DNA of 64,000 nt, from the NCBI RefSeq assembly GCF_046630445.1, contig NC_092336.1:507333001-507397000 (forward strand). Reading direction: 5' to 3'. The notes beneath the pieces were generated by a model. It ran no database searches. It worked only from the letters and a program-made list of their open reading frames with translations, and was not told the DNA's origin. Position 1 is the stretch's first letter. Each line of letters opens with the position of its first letter. This stretch comes from Rutidosis leptorrhynchoides (lineage: Eukaryota; Streptophyta; Magnoliopsida; Asterales; Asteraceae). The position numbers and the translations under genes were made by a program. This document shows, piece after piece, positions 1-14,033 of this stretch.

Positions 1-1211
1 ACTTTTAAAATTTTTCTCATTCAGCATTGACAATAAATATTTTTAATTTGTGTTATATAATATTTGATGAGCATTATATCAATGAAAATACGTTTAGAAC
101 AAAGTATATTCATATAAATTTTATCAGGTATTATATTGAGTGTTATACAAATAAAAATATTTAAAGTCATAGTTGTAAAAAAATTCCAAAAATTAATTGG
201 GAAAGTTATTTCGCGGCGGAGAAAAACAACACCAAAAATAATTTGCAGTCAACGTTTGAAAGAAAAGACTTCGAAAGTTCAAATATTATTACTAATATGA
301 GACGGATGGAGTGTTATTTTAAGGTATGAGGTGAAACCTAAATAACTCGTTGAACTAGTAAATATATACTCCACTCATTATTCCCTCCGTAAGGGAGAGT
401 TTTTTTTTATTCAAATATAGACTCCGTGTTTGTTATGTTATGACCTTTTTTTGACCTTTTTTACCATCTAAAAATCTTCTTTTATGAATGTTAGGACACC
501 ACCTCCTACTTGCTATTGACCTTTCACAGTTTTTTTTTTTTATATATTTACTGTTTAACGTTTGATTTAATAGTTGAGTTCGAAGTGTATTTTATTTGAT
601 TATGTTGAACCAAAGATTTAAAATATAAAATTTAAGCAGATAGAGATTAAACGGGTCGAAGAAGCCAGAAGAGTTATGTGTGTACAAGACACATTCCCAA
701 TATTACTTAGAAAAATAGCTACATAGTCATAGATTATTACTCCTTTATACTAAAACCAAAAATGGCCCAACTTGCCATTTTACTATTTTGTTTTCATTTT
801 CATTTTTCCTTCTCTACTTTCTATTATTACTATTATTAAAACTATTATTATTATTATTATTAATTTTATTTATATAGTATTACAATTACAATATATTACG
901 TTAGCTATTATAAGTACGGAGTAATAACTAACTTCGTACGCATTTTAATATACTATCGAAAAAGATAGTATAAATATCAATAGCGAACTTTCTTTTGTTG
1001 GAAGGCCAAAAAGAAAGCAACGCACTTCTATCATTGGTTCATTATATATACTATTTTTCTATTTCTACATGTAGAGTTGAAACTATGAGTTGTCCCATAT
1101 CCCTGAAAAAGAGTATCACATAACCATATTCTAACGATAATTTTAACGACTAGATTAAATGGCAGAAGTTTCGATTTAGATACAAAAACAAAAACCGTTG
1201 TCAAATCTACT
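1..1211. other. AT-rich intergenic flank
   Basis: This is the region downstream of the BIG2-type gene. It is AT-rich, with T-runs and a short (TTA)n tract near 825-865. I see no open frame resembling a protein, no RNA gene and no clear transposon ends here. Confidence 0.6.
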
Positions 1212-1685
1212 TACAGTAAAACCTCTATAAATTAATAATGTTGAGACAGAGATATTTTATTAATTTAGCGATATATTATTATATCGATAAATTAATAAAT
1301 TATCAATTTAAAAAATTGGCTTATATTAATGAGCAAATCTCAAATTAATGCATCGACATTAGAAATTATTATGTCCGTTCACTTTACCTATTTGAATAAA
1401 ACATAAACAAGAACCTTCAAAATTCTCATGTATGTACATTCACATATTAATGACCTTGTTAAGTTCAATGTATATTAGGATTTCAAAAAAAAAAAATAGT
1501 AATTATTAATCTATAGTTTCGCTGGGACCAATATATTTACATTGGGATTTCAAAAAAATTATTATCTTATTATTTTATCGATTGGGGTCCAAATTTGTAC
1601 TGGTCCCAAGTTGGGACCGGCCAAATTATTAATTTTATCGAGGTTATTAATTTATCGAGTATTAAATTACAGAGGTTTTAATGTA
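1212..1685. mobile_element. TIR element (MITE-like)
   Basis: The two ends are inverted copies. The left end starts TACAGTAAAACCTCT and the reverse complement of the right end starts TACATTAAAACCTCT, with similarity continuing for about 25 bp. The interior (474 bp in total) is AT-rich, with scattered ATCGATAAATTAAT-like and GGGACC-like motifs and no coding capacity. It lies about 140 bp beyond the stop codon of the BIG2-type gene and may overlap its 3' untranslated or termination region. The superfamily is not assigned; no target duplication is clear. Confidence 0.55.
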
Positions 1686-1824
1686 TCTAGATTAATCTAA
1701 TGATAACTATATATATGCTATGAACTACATTTTTTAACTAAAAATCAGTTAAGTGAAGGTAGCAAAAGCAAAAGAATTAGCTTAGCTAAACACAAATAAT
1801 GATAAAAACAAAAGATATACCATT

Positions 1825-4800
1825 TCAACATAGCTGAAGCAGAACAGGGCCGACCGAAGAGCTAAGCATTTCACTAAGAGCGACCTGGACCTCATTTGAC
1901 CCGTGTTCGCATTTTATCAAGCTTGAAATCAGAGGGAAAAAACTATCAAGGCTCTTCTTGAATGAAGAATCTTCCAAACTACATATAGCGCGTATAGTAG
2001 TCACAATAACAGGCCCACGAGATGCCAGCTCTTTCCTTTTTCCTGACGCTAAAGGTATTAACCAATGTGGTTGGAGTCTGTTGTTAAGAGACAAATACAT
2101 CAAATATGCAGGACGAGCAATTTCAACGTAGGACTTTAAGACTTCATGGCAAAGGTCAACAAGGTGTGACTCAACTTGTGATTCCTCATACAGTTGAGGT
2201 CTATCAGCAACTATATTCTGTACAAACTTGAAGCATATTTGATAGGACTCGTTTTCAAGGCGTAACAATGGAGGATCCTGCATTTGTGTCATGTGTCCGA
2301 ATTCTTGTAGCTTAGAGTGTAATGTGTTGTCTGTATTTATTTTGTGAGCATGGTTTGCCACTTCTCGCACTGCATTGAAAATAATCATAGTGTTCTTTAC
2401 TGATAGCTGAGGTCTGTACATATTCTGAATCTCTGTAATTGCCTAGAGATATTTACAAGCAAAAAAAATGTTTAATTATTTACATAAAAAGTACCTTAAA
2501 GTAGTGAAGTATTAGTACGAATAAACACACATCTAAAAAAACAAAACTCCCGCAATTTGGTCTTTACTCTTGCATCTTAGTGCGCGAATAGGACTAAGTG
2601 CTTCAGTAAGTCTTTTAAAGAATCAATTTGGTAGGAACAATGAAATCATTCATTTAAAGAGTTATCTTGGTCAAAAGTAAGACGGGATTGAAAATTTTGA
2701 GTTCATGGATTTGCAAAGTCCAAATATATTCACATTTTATATATTGGAAAGTATGTAAAATGGTGACCTGACCTCATATCCCTCACTTAATGCACATTGA
2801 AACATTGTTTGCATATAAACCCGAATCGCTAGAGGTGTAAAAAGGGGTAACAGGTCAAAATGGATTCAAGTCAAAAAAGCTAATATTTTAAGGAAGGTCA
2901 GTCCAGAATGGGACAGGTACTCAAAAGTTTTTGTTCCCTTTTTAAACAATCTACAAACAACTGCTATAATAACATGATTTTAAACTTTTCTCTATAAACC
3001 GGAAATAACTGTAAAGTTAAACTAATAACCCAGCTCTTTCAGTTTTACAATTTTAACTTTAAAGAATTCGAAAACGTTTTGGGCAACCTCGGCCCATTTG
3101 ACCAGTTCTATAAACCTATCTAACCTATTGGAAATATATAAAACCCAAGATGATCCATTTTAGACATCCACCTCTACAACTTGCTAGTTAAGTTTACCTG
3201 AAGTCCTGACAGCATTATAACCTAAAAAGAAAATTATATTACCTGTATCAATAGAAGTTGAACAGCAGCATGACATTTGACATCAGAAACGGCAGTAAAT
3301 AAACGAGCCCGATGCAGTTTCTCCCAATCTCCATCCTGCGTACTAGATCCAGCAGGTTCTGCATTTCTACTTAGTGTCACACCATCTTCAGGGTTCAGAG
3401 AGCTACTGTCTTTACGAAAAACAAATGAAAAATCAGGAAGTGTGGCATTAGCTGCTTCTTTTAAAGACAAAACGACTTCAAGCCACTTATCATCAGAAAA
3501 CAACTCTCCCGCATTGCTCATCAAACGTACAAATCCAGCAACACCGATACCAGCAAGGCTTTGATGAGGCCGTTTAATGAAATCTACTAGTAACGTCAGC
3601 ACGTTCTTTAAAAGCGGATTAACAGTAGTGTAGAAACTGACAAAAAGATCCACTACTAACTGGAGTGAAAGGGTGCATGTCTCATATAGCCAAGAGTCTT
3701 GATCAAGTTCATCATCATCATCACCATCACCATCAACCTCCCTAACGGATGAATTATCACCAGAAGGATCAATAGCATGTCGAACGTAATCAAAGATTGG
3801 AAATAAAACAGATTCGAACACCCTTTCCCACAATGGTAGTGTGAAGTGGTGACCATAGTTCTTTAATGTATCAAAGAGTACTTCCAGAGCACTTTGTCTT
3901 ATTTCGGGTCTTGGGTCAAAGATAAGTTCAGACAGCCCTGAAATAGATAAAAATTATATATAAGATTAAGAACAATCTTTGAAGATGCAGTATATGTCAA
4001 AGATAGTAGCTGTAATTTATGCACCAGAGCAAATAGGCAATATATATTCTGGAAATCTTCATATTATGAGCAATTTTTTCCCCTAAATTAGTGTGTATGT
4101 TTGTGTAAGTTACTTTATAAGCAAGAAAAATGAAACTTTCGTGTAACTTAGGCTGTTAATTAGCTTGTTTGCAAGGCGTCTAACTGGATTCTTCTCAGAG
4201 AGACTGATACTCATGTTAATAGTAGTTGAAGGTCAACCCAACCCAACCCAACCAGTGTGCCTTTTACCTGTACTATATTTACCCATATAAAAACAAAGAG
4301 CTTCCAAAACGGCAACATGAAGTTCAATCACCAAACTAAATATACATTTCCTTACCAGCTAATAACGGAAACCAGAAGTAAAGATGGTCTTCCTTATCTA
4401 GAAATTTCATGTTGTTTCCTTGATATGGAGATTTCACTTGATTTGGAGATTTCACTTGATTTGGTGATTTCACTTGATGTGGTGATCTCACTATTTGGTG
4501 ATGTGGTGATCTCACTATTTCAGAACCTTCTTTCTCCTTATTCCTCGGAAAGCCTATATCTCCTTCTGCAAGTTTTGCAGCACATGACCGCAAGAATCCA
4601 ATAGCACTGAGACTTATATCTTTGTTACATTTACTATTAGTGAACGCAATAAGACAATTTACACAATCCGTAAAAGCGGCAGTCTCTGTCTCAGTTATAT
4701 ATGGGAAATAATCTTGCACTATCTTCTCAATTAATTCAAATGCGAGAAGTACAATACTTTTGTGGTCATCATAAGCTGCAGTTTTGAAGACCTGGTAAAT

Positions 4801-7800
4801 GGCACCATAATTAGAATTCAAGTGTAAACAGTATATGAATTAAATAGTAAGTACTTGACTGCTTGAACCATAGTCCTTGCTTATTACATTGCAAGAAACC
4901 ATATTTTTGTGAAAAAGAAACTAGAACACTACACTTCAAAAATGCCACCACAGGCTTTATTTTTTGATGTGGCAATTTCAACCCTTGTAGATATTTTACT
5001 TCACTTTTTTGGTTCATCTCTATGTAGGCAAACAGGTAAAATCATAAAACGTCACCCTAATAAACACCTCAAAAGGCATACGAACAACAACAACCATGCC
5101 CAATTCCACCAATGTGGAGTACAGGGAGGTGAGATGTATACCGTCATTCCTCTACCCTAAAGTACAAGGGAAGTCGTTCATCCACCTACAAAGGCATACA
5201 CAGTGCATATTAAATGCACAAACACCTCTAAAGTCTTTTATTCAAACTTTTGATAACTGTTGAGATAACATGAGTTTATTTTGACATTACTTCTTTATAA
5301 TCCAGTATAAAAAATATGGACAAAACACATAGAACCCGGCACCCGCCCAGTTCTATATGTCCATAATCGTTCATTCTTTTAAACTATGGTGTATTTCTGT
5401 TTCATTTATGTAAAAAAAATTGATTAACTTGCACAAAAAGGCTAGTGGTTAATAAAAATCACATTAGAACAGTTTACATGAGCCAAAATCACATATGGTT
5501 ATTACCCTTGAAAAGCTTGACCAAAACATCCTGGATATAATCTCATATCTCATATATCAAGAAAAAGAAAAGTTATAGTACCATGAACATGCTTTTCCAT
5601 CCTGACTTAACATTATTGACACGAGATAAGACCATTTGGGAGACACATCTGATTATTAATTCTCTGATTTCCACAGCACTGCTTTTCCGCATGGCAATCA
5701 CATAAGGTTTCATAAACTCATTCTGGAAGTTATAGTTAGCCAACTCTTCCCTCTCCAAAAACTTCATAGACAGTTGACGTAAAGAATCCATTGCAAATAT
5801 TGCAATTGACAAGTTTTCAGAGGAGCCAATCGTCACAAAAAAGTCAGAGAGAACATTCCAGATACTTGTCCAAACAAGGCGAATGCGGTTCATGTTATAG
5901 TGCCTGAAGAAGGAAGAAAGAACTAAAGCTTATGCAAGACAACAACGGAAATATTAGAGGTTCACATTTTGGCCCATTTATTGTGAATAGGTTGCTTAGA
6001 GAATTAGGTTGAGTGTAATTTTAAACGAATAAATTCGTAAATTTCTCTGAAAGGAAACGGGTCAAAGTCAAACAGGTTGGAAAGTCACCCAGAGTTATTT
6101 ACAAGGAATAACTCATAGATCGATTTTACTCTAACTTTTTAACTATTATTGTAAAACCCTTGTTTGTATAATCAAAATGATTGCTTTAACTATTTGTCGA
6201 GATAACTTATTACTGTGAACAAAAAAGTATATGAGGGTGGACCCAGCCTGTTTTGAAATGTACCCAAAAATGACCCATTTTAACGCAAATCCATTACCTG
6301 GCCCACCCATCTTACTACCTTTAAAAACTTCAGATAAGTGCAAGTGAAGTATACAAAGAAAGAAAAAAGACAGAGTCATACGCAATTTCAACTATTTTTG
6401 TGAGACTGAAAACTCGTGGATCAGATGTAGAACGTAGCTCCCACATCGATAGTTTGCAAAGTGCCTTGACAAAGTCAACAATTGCCTCGCTGTTAAGTTT
6501 CTGACTTCTTGCAAATATACGATTCATATCGCCAACTTGTTCCAACATATTTAAGTTAGAGACCAAGTTATGAGCTTGCTCTGATGTAATACCAGCAAAA
6601 GCATTGCCACCAAAATCAGAACTGTCATAAGAACCCCGTCTCAATGCAGCAGCTGCATGCTGAATCCTCCCAGTCCCTTTTTGCTTAAGTACCGGAAGAA
6701 TGTTTGACTTCATCTGTTTTGACTTTCCAAATTCTTTTGTATAACTGGAAAAGAATGTAGCATCTGGAGGAGCCCCCTCTCTCAATAGATGCAAATTCTC
6801 AAACCGAGAGACGCATGTTAGAATATGCTCCCATGCCTCTTGTAAGTAATCCCCATCTTCATCTGCAATTTCAACTATCACCTGTGAAACAGGGCAGTGA
6901 TCACTGAGGTTAACTTCTTCCGGTAAAAAAAACAGTTTCGAGATAAAGTGATAGTTATAAATTGAAGGGTCTTATTTCTTGGGGAGAGGGGGTTGACAGC
7001 TAAAACTTTCACTATTTTAATTGCTAAAATTTAGATGTTGAGATATTAGAATAGGCTAATAGCTTGGTGGATAACGAAAATCCATGCATTAAAAGGCGGT
7101 TTAAGTGACCGCCATGCACACTTAATTTACAACCCAGATTTCAATTGCTCCAAGTGACTATATATAATGAGTCTTTGAAAGCCATATTAACCTTGATTGC
7201 GTCGATGTTTCGCTGTTTTATATCAGCTGGTGAATGAAGGGAAGTAAACTTTGCTAGTGAAGTTACAAAAACATCACGATGAGTCTTCATGGACATAACT
7301 GCTGTAACATGAATGGCATGACGAAAACCTTCCAAACATTGAGCAATAACTATCTCGTCGTCGCTTTGATCGAGAGGAACACTAAAGGCTGCAAGCATAT
7401 GAGCCCAACAAGCCTCTATCATGAATCGGAGTATAAAAACGTCTGTGGCAGCATGATAAACTGACCTGCAAGTTGCCAACAAGAGTATATAAGTAAGAGA
7501 ATCACTGACAATGAGTTCATGACACATGTAACCATGACCACTATCTAAACAATAAGAATGCATCAAACATGTGTAGCACTAATATGAATAAATCAAAATG
7601 TGTTAGATATCTAGCATTTATGTCTATATACATTATTAAAATATTGAGTTGATATGAATTTATAGTGTAAAATAATATAGATAGCATGTAGGTTTCGCAG
7701 CCATTCTTCATCCACACAGACCACTTAAACTTACTCGGATTTACGTGCTTTCTCTTGAAACTGTTCTTGCATGTGCCGCATAAGATCTTCGCTTGTATGA

Positions 7801-10800
7801 ATTTCTTCATCTCTCTTGCGCACCACAATATTAAGTATACTGTCCAGGCCCAAAATCTTGTTTGAATTTACAGCATGCCTTTGTTGAATGGGAAAATCTT
7901 CTTCTTTCATTTTAATCTCGTTTTTTGATATTCGTTCAAATAATGATCTCAGGTACTCCTCTGGTAAATCTTTTCCATCGTCTATTCCACGATTGTTTCT
8001 AATAAAATCATCAGCTGACATCTGAAAACTTAACAAGTACTTTGTATTAACAGCAGATTTTTTAGGCCCAATTTGGTTATTAATAACAGAATGTATATAC
8101 CTTATTCTTCACCATCGGATTGTGAGCATCAGTATTCAGCATTATGACAGAGTAAGCAAGAACATATGCAGAATCAGCACTGATAAATGCCTTTGGATTG
8201 CATTTGCAATAACGTTCAGCCAACTTTTCCATAATCCGATCAATCTTTTGTGCCTCACCAGGCAACCTAAAACCCCGTAACAAGGTTCTGATAGCCTCAT
8301 CAAACTCCATATCTTGAAAGTCAAAGGAATCCACATATGCATGCATAACATTTAATGATGATTCTTCCCTTTCCCCCAGATAATCACCGATCATAGTTTT
8401 GTTTAAACCAGAAGTGTTCTTTAAAAAATCCGCTATTTCTTCAGGTGAACTTCCTACTTTATTGGCGTTAATCAAAAAACTAATTCCTTTCTTTGGTTTC
8501 TGATTGAAAAGTGATATACCTTGCTGCCATTAACCTTACATTAGTCCACTAATAAATAGCCAAGTCAAATACACTAGGAAAAAATTGCCACAAATTCTCA
8601 GCAAGCAACATTTACCTAATGAGGGTTTAAACAAGTCGTTATCATGTACTGATTAAAACAGAATGGGTAACCCATAACACACTTTACCCATTTTTAATGA
8701 AAAAATCAAGTTTTAGGCGTTAAACATGATTACAGATACCGTTTAGTTGTCAAACTCTCCTGAGTCACGAGTCTATTATTTGAAGTACTTCCTACTTGAT
8801 CAAACAAAATCCATACTGAATCATTAATAAGTAAATGGGTTGAGACTGCCACCTATGTGTTTACCTGAAGTTCAAGCTTGTAAGCACGGCGTTGTTCAAT
8901 TGTTAAAGCATCTGAAATCTCACTGGAGGCGTCAGCATGAGAATCTGATCCATCAACAGACTCATGCTCACTTGCAACCCCGTTTTCCATGGGCAGATGT
9001 TTGATTTCAGGATTATAGTGACACACATCAGAAATAACCGAAGAATTAGGATCCGGGATACGCAATTGCTTATTCATCCAATCCCCCATTGACTTTAAAA
9101 TAGCCACTAAACACTTCATAGCTTCAAGCTTCATGGTAGCCTCTTGAGGTGGTAAAAGTGTTGTGGTAATACCTGGTTGAGCACCTTGAGCTGTTTTTAG
9201 AAGTCCATTGACCATTCTGTGCAAGGATTTAGTATAATAAAACTCAATGGTCATAATTTTTACAAATTTAACTGAACGATGGATAAAATTAAAGGACCAG
9301 AGATAATATACCTCTCAAATATGTTGGAAGAATTAACATCACAATCGTAGTTGATAAATATATCTACCATGATCTGTGAATCAACACAGAGCTTTTCAAG
9401 AAACTTCAGTACAATCATTTTCTGCTGGAAATTAGGTTGAGCAACATTTTCTAGAACTCTGAGAACAATCATAGGAAAAAAAACTCCAATCTCTGCCTTT
9501 AATCCAGCTCTAAATCTTGACACGAGGCTTATAAAAATCGAGCAAGAGAGCTGAAAAATGATCATAAGGGTTGACGCGCTGTTTTTCAACAGTGACAAGC
9601 ATAAATACTGTTTAATGGCACCCAAAAATCTGTTCCAAATAGAAAAGAGAAATAAGAATAACACATAAAATAAAAAGAATAGTATCAAGCCACATAAAGA
9701 TCAATTGCAGCAAGCAGGATCATAGGCAATAGAAGTGCATCTACTTATTACCATGATTGTTTGAACTTCCAGCCCCAAGACTTAAGATATAGTGGTCAAA
9801 CGTTGCAACTAGTCGATACCTAAGATGATAGACACAGTAACTAACTTATTTGAGTTCCCTGCCCATCATGGGTTTGAAGGATTCAAACTAGAAGTTGCAG
9901 AAAGAAAGAAAAAAAATGCCCTGCCATCGTCGTTATGAAGGACTAAATATTGGGCACTCACATTAAAATGACGAATTTAAGATCAAACTTCACATTTAAA
10001 TACACAAATAACAAGAAGTAACCTATAACCCAAGTGTATAGACTGATCATTTGACACATAAGCCCATTGAGTAGAACACTAACCAACAGAAAATAGGACT
10101 GATGTAAATCCTAATAGAAATTTTTTCCGGGTGCAAAAGTTTCTTGTTATAATTATGTAGTGTCAATTTCAAAATAAAATGATATAGTTGGACACTTGGA
10201 TGGTTGCTTTAAGAACACGTGGAAGTAAATTCATCTTGCTAACCAAATAAACTGAAATTGATGTGGATAGAGAATCGAGAATCATTCGAGAGGTGTGATT
10301 GAAAAAGTAATTTGATCAGTAACGTAGAACAAGATGGACTGCTTATTGTTCTCATGTCACAATCAACCAAGAAAGTCTCTAATCAGCATTTAATAACTCT
10401 AACTGCTCTTGTAATTTTTTATTAAGAATCGTCTAAGGGAAACTCCAGCGCACAACAATCATAATCATGTCTTCCACATGTTCCACAAAAGCAAGCCTAG
10501 TGTTAGCATATAAACTGGAGTAAAATACACTTGATACACTGGCGATGGCATGTTAGTAGGGTATATACAACTCGCAATACTCAAAATACCATGCTACAGT
10601 TTCTATATACGAAGGTTACACATGGTTAACACTGGTTCTTCAGCCAAGCATATACAATCAAAGATCTTGTTAAACTGTAACTATTGCCAGGTTCAAGTCT
10701 AGAGACTGTGATCATTTGATATCCTATCTTGATCTGTTACCCTACTCACTTCAAATGCACTCAACTTATTCTTAAGACTACACCTACACGCTACACCTGA

Positions 10801-12949
10801 TGCTAATTCAAACATATGACGACTCTAGCAACTTAATATAGTTCCTGCCATGACTGTGTCTCACAAACCTACTAATAAACATATGACGACTCTAACTATT
10901 ACCAGGCATCTCCTACAGCTTCAATTAGTTAGAGCCACTTAAGTGACCGTGTATGTCTAAGCATCCCTCGCTACTTCAATTAGCTCCTAATTCTAGAAGC
11001 ATTTTCATAATACCATGGGTCTAGTAAACTTTTTCAGAGGTAATACTCTCAAAACCTTATGAGTGATTATATCATTGTAACAATAGAACTAATTATTTAG
11101 AAAAGTGATGATCAAAATTGCATGGCTCCTGGTTCCTAAATCTAAATATATACATATTCTAATAATAAATGTAGTTGACATGTGTAAATGAAGATCTTAT
11201 CCTTCTACTTAACATCAATGTAACTTTGGTGTGAATGGACATAATATGCATTACTTAATCTTTAACTTGAGAACTTGAGAACTTGAGAACTTGAGAAGGA
11301 AATTCTACTTGTCTTCCAAAATTTATGTAATGTACAAGAAAGTCAAATGTCGAATCACTTTTAAAGATGAAGCACAGGTCTAGTTGCAGACATTTGGTAT
11401 TTGATCTTGAATGATGATTCTAACAGTATACATCAACAATAATATGGATGAGATTGATAATTATGTTTAAAAGTTTGCATTATTTAAGAATAGATAGTTA
11501 GTGATCTAAGCAGCATCAGTGTTACACAACCCCAAGTCCCCAACAGTTGATACAATGCAGTAAGTTTAGCAGGTCTTATCCACATTTCAGCATAAAATGA
11601 AAGGCAATTAAAGCATTTCAAACAGTGAAAAAAACATGATCATGATCTGACAACAAAGCATAGAAGAAGCACCTTTCACTAGTACGAAAAACAGTCCCTG
11701 CATTCTCCAGCAATATCTTGAGCAACTCCAAGGCTAGAATCTTCCCTCGCATTAACATCGGGTCTGCCATTGCCTCTTTTGGAGGGGTCTTCATCGATAG
11801 TTTACAAAGAGCTCGAAACACAAGAAAAGCATCCCTCCTCAGTTTATTCCCAATCCGAACCTCAATGTCGTCGTCTCTCTCCCCCTCTCCATCAACCAAT
11901 TCTCCTTTACGTCCCTCCAACGCCGTCTTATACATACTAATCTCCCAATACTTAGCATCCAACATATCCTTGTCAGTAGAATCCAACATATCAGCTGGAT
12001 TCGTCGACTCCATAGTCGACGTTTTTGTCTCAAACGCCCCATCATGCACCACATTAACACTACCCACGTTAGATTCCCCTGTAGACCCTGGATTCATAAC
12101 TCCATCCACTCCCTGCATAACCTTACTAATAAACCCTTGAACATACATTGTCATTGTCCCATCACCATCATCTCCTTTCTCTGTCGGTTGCATCAACTCC
12201 GCCACAACAATCGGTTGCACAATCTCAGTTGAAGAATCTGCCTCCATTCTTCTAAACACAATCACAAGCATCTGAATCAATGACGCTTTAGCTGTAGTCT
12301 GATTAACCGCATTCTGACTATCTAAATAAATATCATAACTAGTCCTCACAATCTGCAACAAACTATCACCAACTATCCTCAACGACATTGACGTCACCGC
12401 AGATAATACCGTCTTCAATACTAACAACTCTACTCCTTCATCACACAATTCACGACACTTACAAACACAACTAATCAATTTCGCTAACAGCTTCGAATCC
12501 GGTCCACCGGACGGATCCGATTCTCCACGTAAGCAACCATGAGCTATCAATTTTTGTACACAGTCTAACGCCGGTTCGGCAATTTTAAGCGTTTCGGAAG
12601 ATAACGCATTAATAATAGGAGATAATATGAATTCTGATTCGGCTAGGGTTAGTTCGTACGTACCGGAATCATGCAAAACGCCGGAAGGTGGTAATGATGA
12701 TGACTGTGACGGTGAATTAACGGACGATTGCGACGGTGAATTTATGGATAATTGAGTCGCAGATGTAGAAGTGGAGGTAGGTGAGAGTGAAGGTGTGGTT
12801 GCCGCCGGTGAGGTGATGCGAGCGAGTACGGATTTTGACTGTTTAACGAGTTTTGAGTGTTTACGCCATGAGCCGTTTTTAATGAATTTTTGTAAAGAAG
12901 GGATAACAATACTGTTGATGAGACGAGATTCGGCTTCCGAAGAAACCAT
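1825..12949 (-). CDS. BIG2: BIG2-type ARF guanine-nucleotide exchange factor (Sec7 domain), complete, 11 exons
   Basis: Large ARF-GEF that activates ARF GTPases at the trans-Golgi network for vesicle traffic. Exons, in transcript order: 11673-12949, 9312-9629, 8865-9216, 8101-8523, 7735-8021, 7192-7465, 6382-6881, 5582-5903, 4356-4791, 3243-3937, 1825-2442. All introns are GT-AG, phases match, and the sum is 5502 nt (1833 aa), close to the roughly 1.8 kb-residue family size. The N-terminus (SEAESRL, then [12 protein letters not shown]) and C-terminus ([12 protein letters not shown]) match the BIG2/BIG3 branch. The HUS box NYDCD lies at about 519-523. Sec7 spans about 645-835, with the catalytic glutamic finger in DYLGERE (about E700) and [12 protein letters not shown] after it. 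The HDS region follows. Residues typical of brefeldin-sensitive GEFs (AYS, NTD, and Met at the KMSADDF position) are present. Oddity: an SP-rich tandem insertion at about residues 1343-1375. The orthology call within BIG1-BIG4 is by remembered similarity, not a tree. Confidence 0.96.
4420..4518 (-). repeat. In-frame 18-bp-type tandem repeat inside BIG2 exon 9
   Basis: Repeated units encode [18 protein letters not shown] and VKSPYQ in succession, between the conserved KLAEG segment and the conserved [10 protein letters not shown] segment. On the plus strand this appears as repeated TTTCACTTGATTTGGAGA-like units. The block keeps the reading frame. The position corresponds to a linker that is variable in plant BIG proteins, so the array probably grew by slippage. 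SP dipeptides make it a possible proline-directed phosphorylation patch, which is inference. Confidence 0.85.
9630..11672 (-). other. Long first intron of BIG2-type gene
   Basis: The 2043-bp intron separates the exon carrying the N-terminal DCB region from the rest. Donor AG|GTGC and acceptor CAG|ATTT rejoin an arginine codon. It holds a small (AACTTGAG)n array of about four units at 11263-11296. I see no transposon ends or coding frames in it. The other introns are 95 to 800 bp and equally plain. Confidence 0.85.
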
Positions 12950-13153
12950 ATAATTTGGATGGATCTGGTGGCCGGTGGTGGTGATTTTGTTCGGAAGATG
13001 GCGGAGATGAAGTCCGTTAGGAAATTGGATCGCGTACGAGTAGTGGTAGTTTTTTGATTTTTGTAAATAAAAATATAATATAATGATATTAGTTTAAATA
13101 TATCAAATGACGATATTGGCCTTCAAATCTAGTGTAGCTGACTGTAGGCTAGG
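12950..13153 (-). promoter_or_regulatory. 5' leader and proximal promoter of BIG2-type gene
   Basis: Immediately upstream of the ATG (minus strand) is a pyrimidine- and CACC-rich leader ending in TCCAAATTAT. It is followed upstream by an AT-rich block around 13060-13100 that could contain a TATA-like element. No specific binding site can be assigned. A MITE begins within about 200 bp of the start codon. Confidence 0.4.
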
Positions 13154-13735
13154 CTCAAGTAGGGGTGTAAACGATCTGAAGTGAGTTTGACCTCGACTCG
13201 TATAAATTTCAATGAGCTTGAGCTCAAGCTCAGCTCAATATAAATTTTAAAGAGTATGGGCTCAAGCTCGGCTCGATTCGAATCTAATATCTTAAACCCG
13301 AACTTGGCTCATTGATATCTTATAAGTTCGAATTTGATTCGTTAGGACGTCTTTATATTATTTAATTTAAATTTAATTTAAGTTCATATCTCGGAGTACT
13401 TTATTGTTTATGATTTATTATTATCCCATATATTAAGATTCAATATTATTAATTTAATTATTTTTATATAATAGGATTATTATCATTATATCTATATTTA
13501 TATATTTATGTATTTATATAATTATATATTTTATATTATTAAAACATAATTAGTATATAATGAAAATCTCGTTTAGACTCGCGATCTTGTTTAAACTCGT
13601 GATATGAAAGTCCAACTCTAGACGAGCTTCAAAATAAGTTCAAGCTCGAGCTCGTTTAGGCTTCGACTGGAATCGAGCTTTTAACGATTCGAGCTGGAAT
13701 AGCTCGTGAGTAGCTCGGCTAATTTACACTTCTAG
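13154..13735. mobile_element. hAT-like MITE with GAGCTC/AGCTCG-rich arms
   Basis: The left end reads TAGGGGTGTAAACGA and the right end TAATTTACACTTCTA, an imperfect inverted repeat of the widespread plant GGGGTGTAAA type. Both arms are rich in GAGCTCAAGCTCG-like words, so long stretches can fold back on each other. The middle is AT-rich. An 8-bp target duplication is not convincing, so the exact ends carry an uncertainty of a few bases. Confidence 0.55.
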
Positions 13736-13869
13736 CTTCATGACTACATTGAACTGGGTTTGAGTAACGACTAATATATCGATTGATGTAGTTTTAATGA
13801 TTCTTTTCATTTACTACTCTATACTCTATCTATAAATCTATATATTTTTAGATTTAAATATCTAACTAA

Positions 13870-14033
13870 GGGTGTATTTGTTTAAAATGCTAATAAGATA
13901 ATTTTTCATAAGTTGTTATTAGTAATGATTATTAAACAGTTATTGTCATTCGTAATCAAATTCATTCAGAACTCCTGAATCATTCTATTATAAATCATTC
14001 AACCATTAATTGTTATGTTTATCAAACGCACCC
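13870..14033. mobile_element. Tourist/Harbinger-like MITE
   Basis: A 164-bp element has terminal inverted repeats GGGTGTATTTGTTTAAA and, on the other strand from the right end, GGGTGCGTTTGATAAAC. It is flanked by the 3-bp duplication TAA (13867-13869 and 14034-14036). This is the usual signature of PIF/Harbinger-derived MITEs. It has no coding capacity. Confidence 0.75.

Noticed and set aside
11718-12140. Plus-strand frame over BIG2 exon 1
   Set aside because: Antisense shadow of a clearly coding exon.
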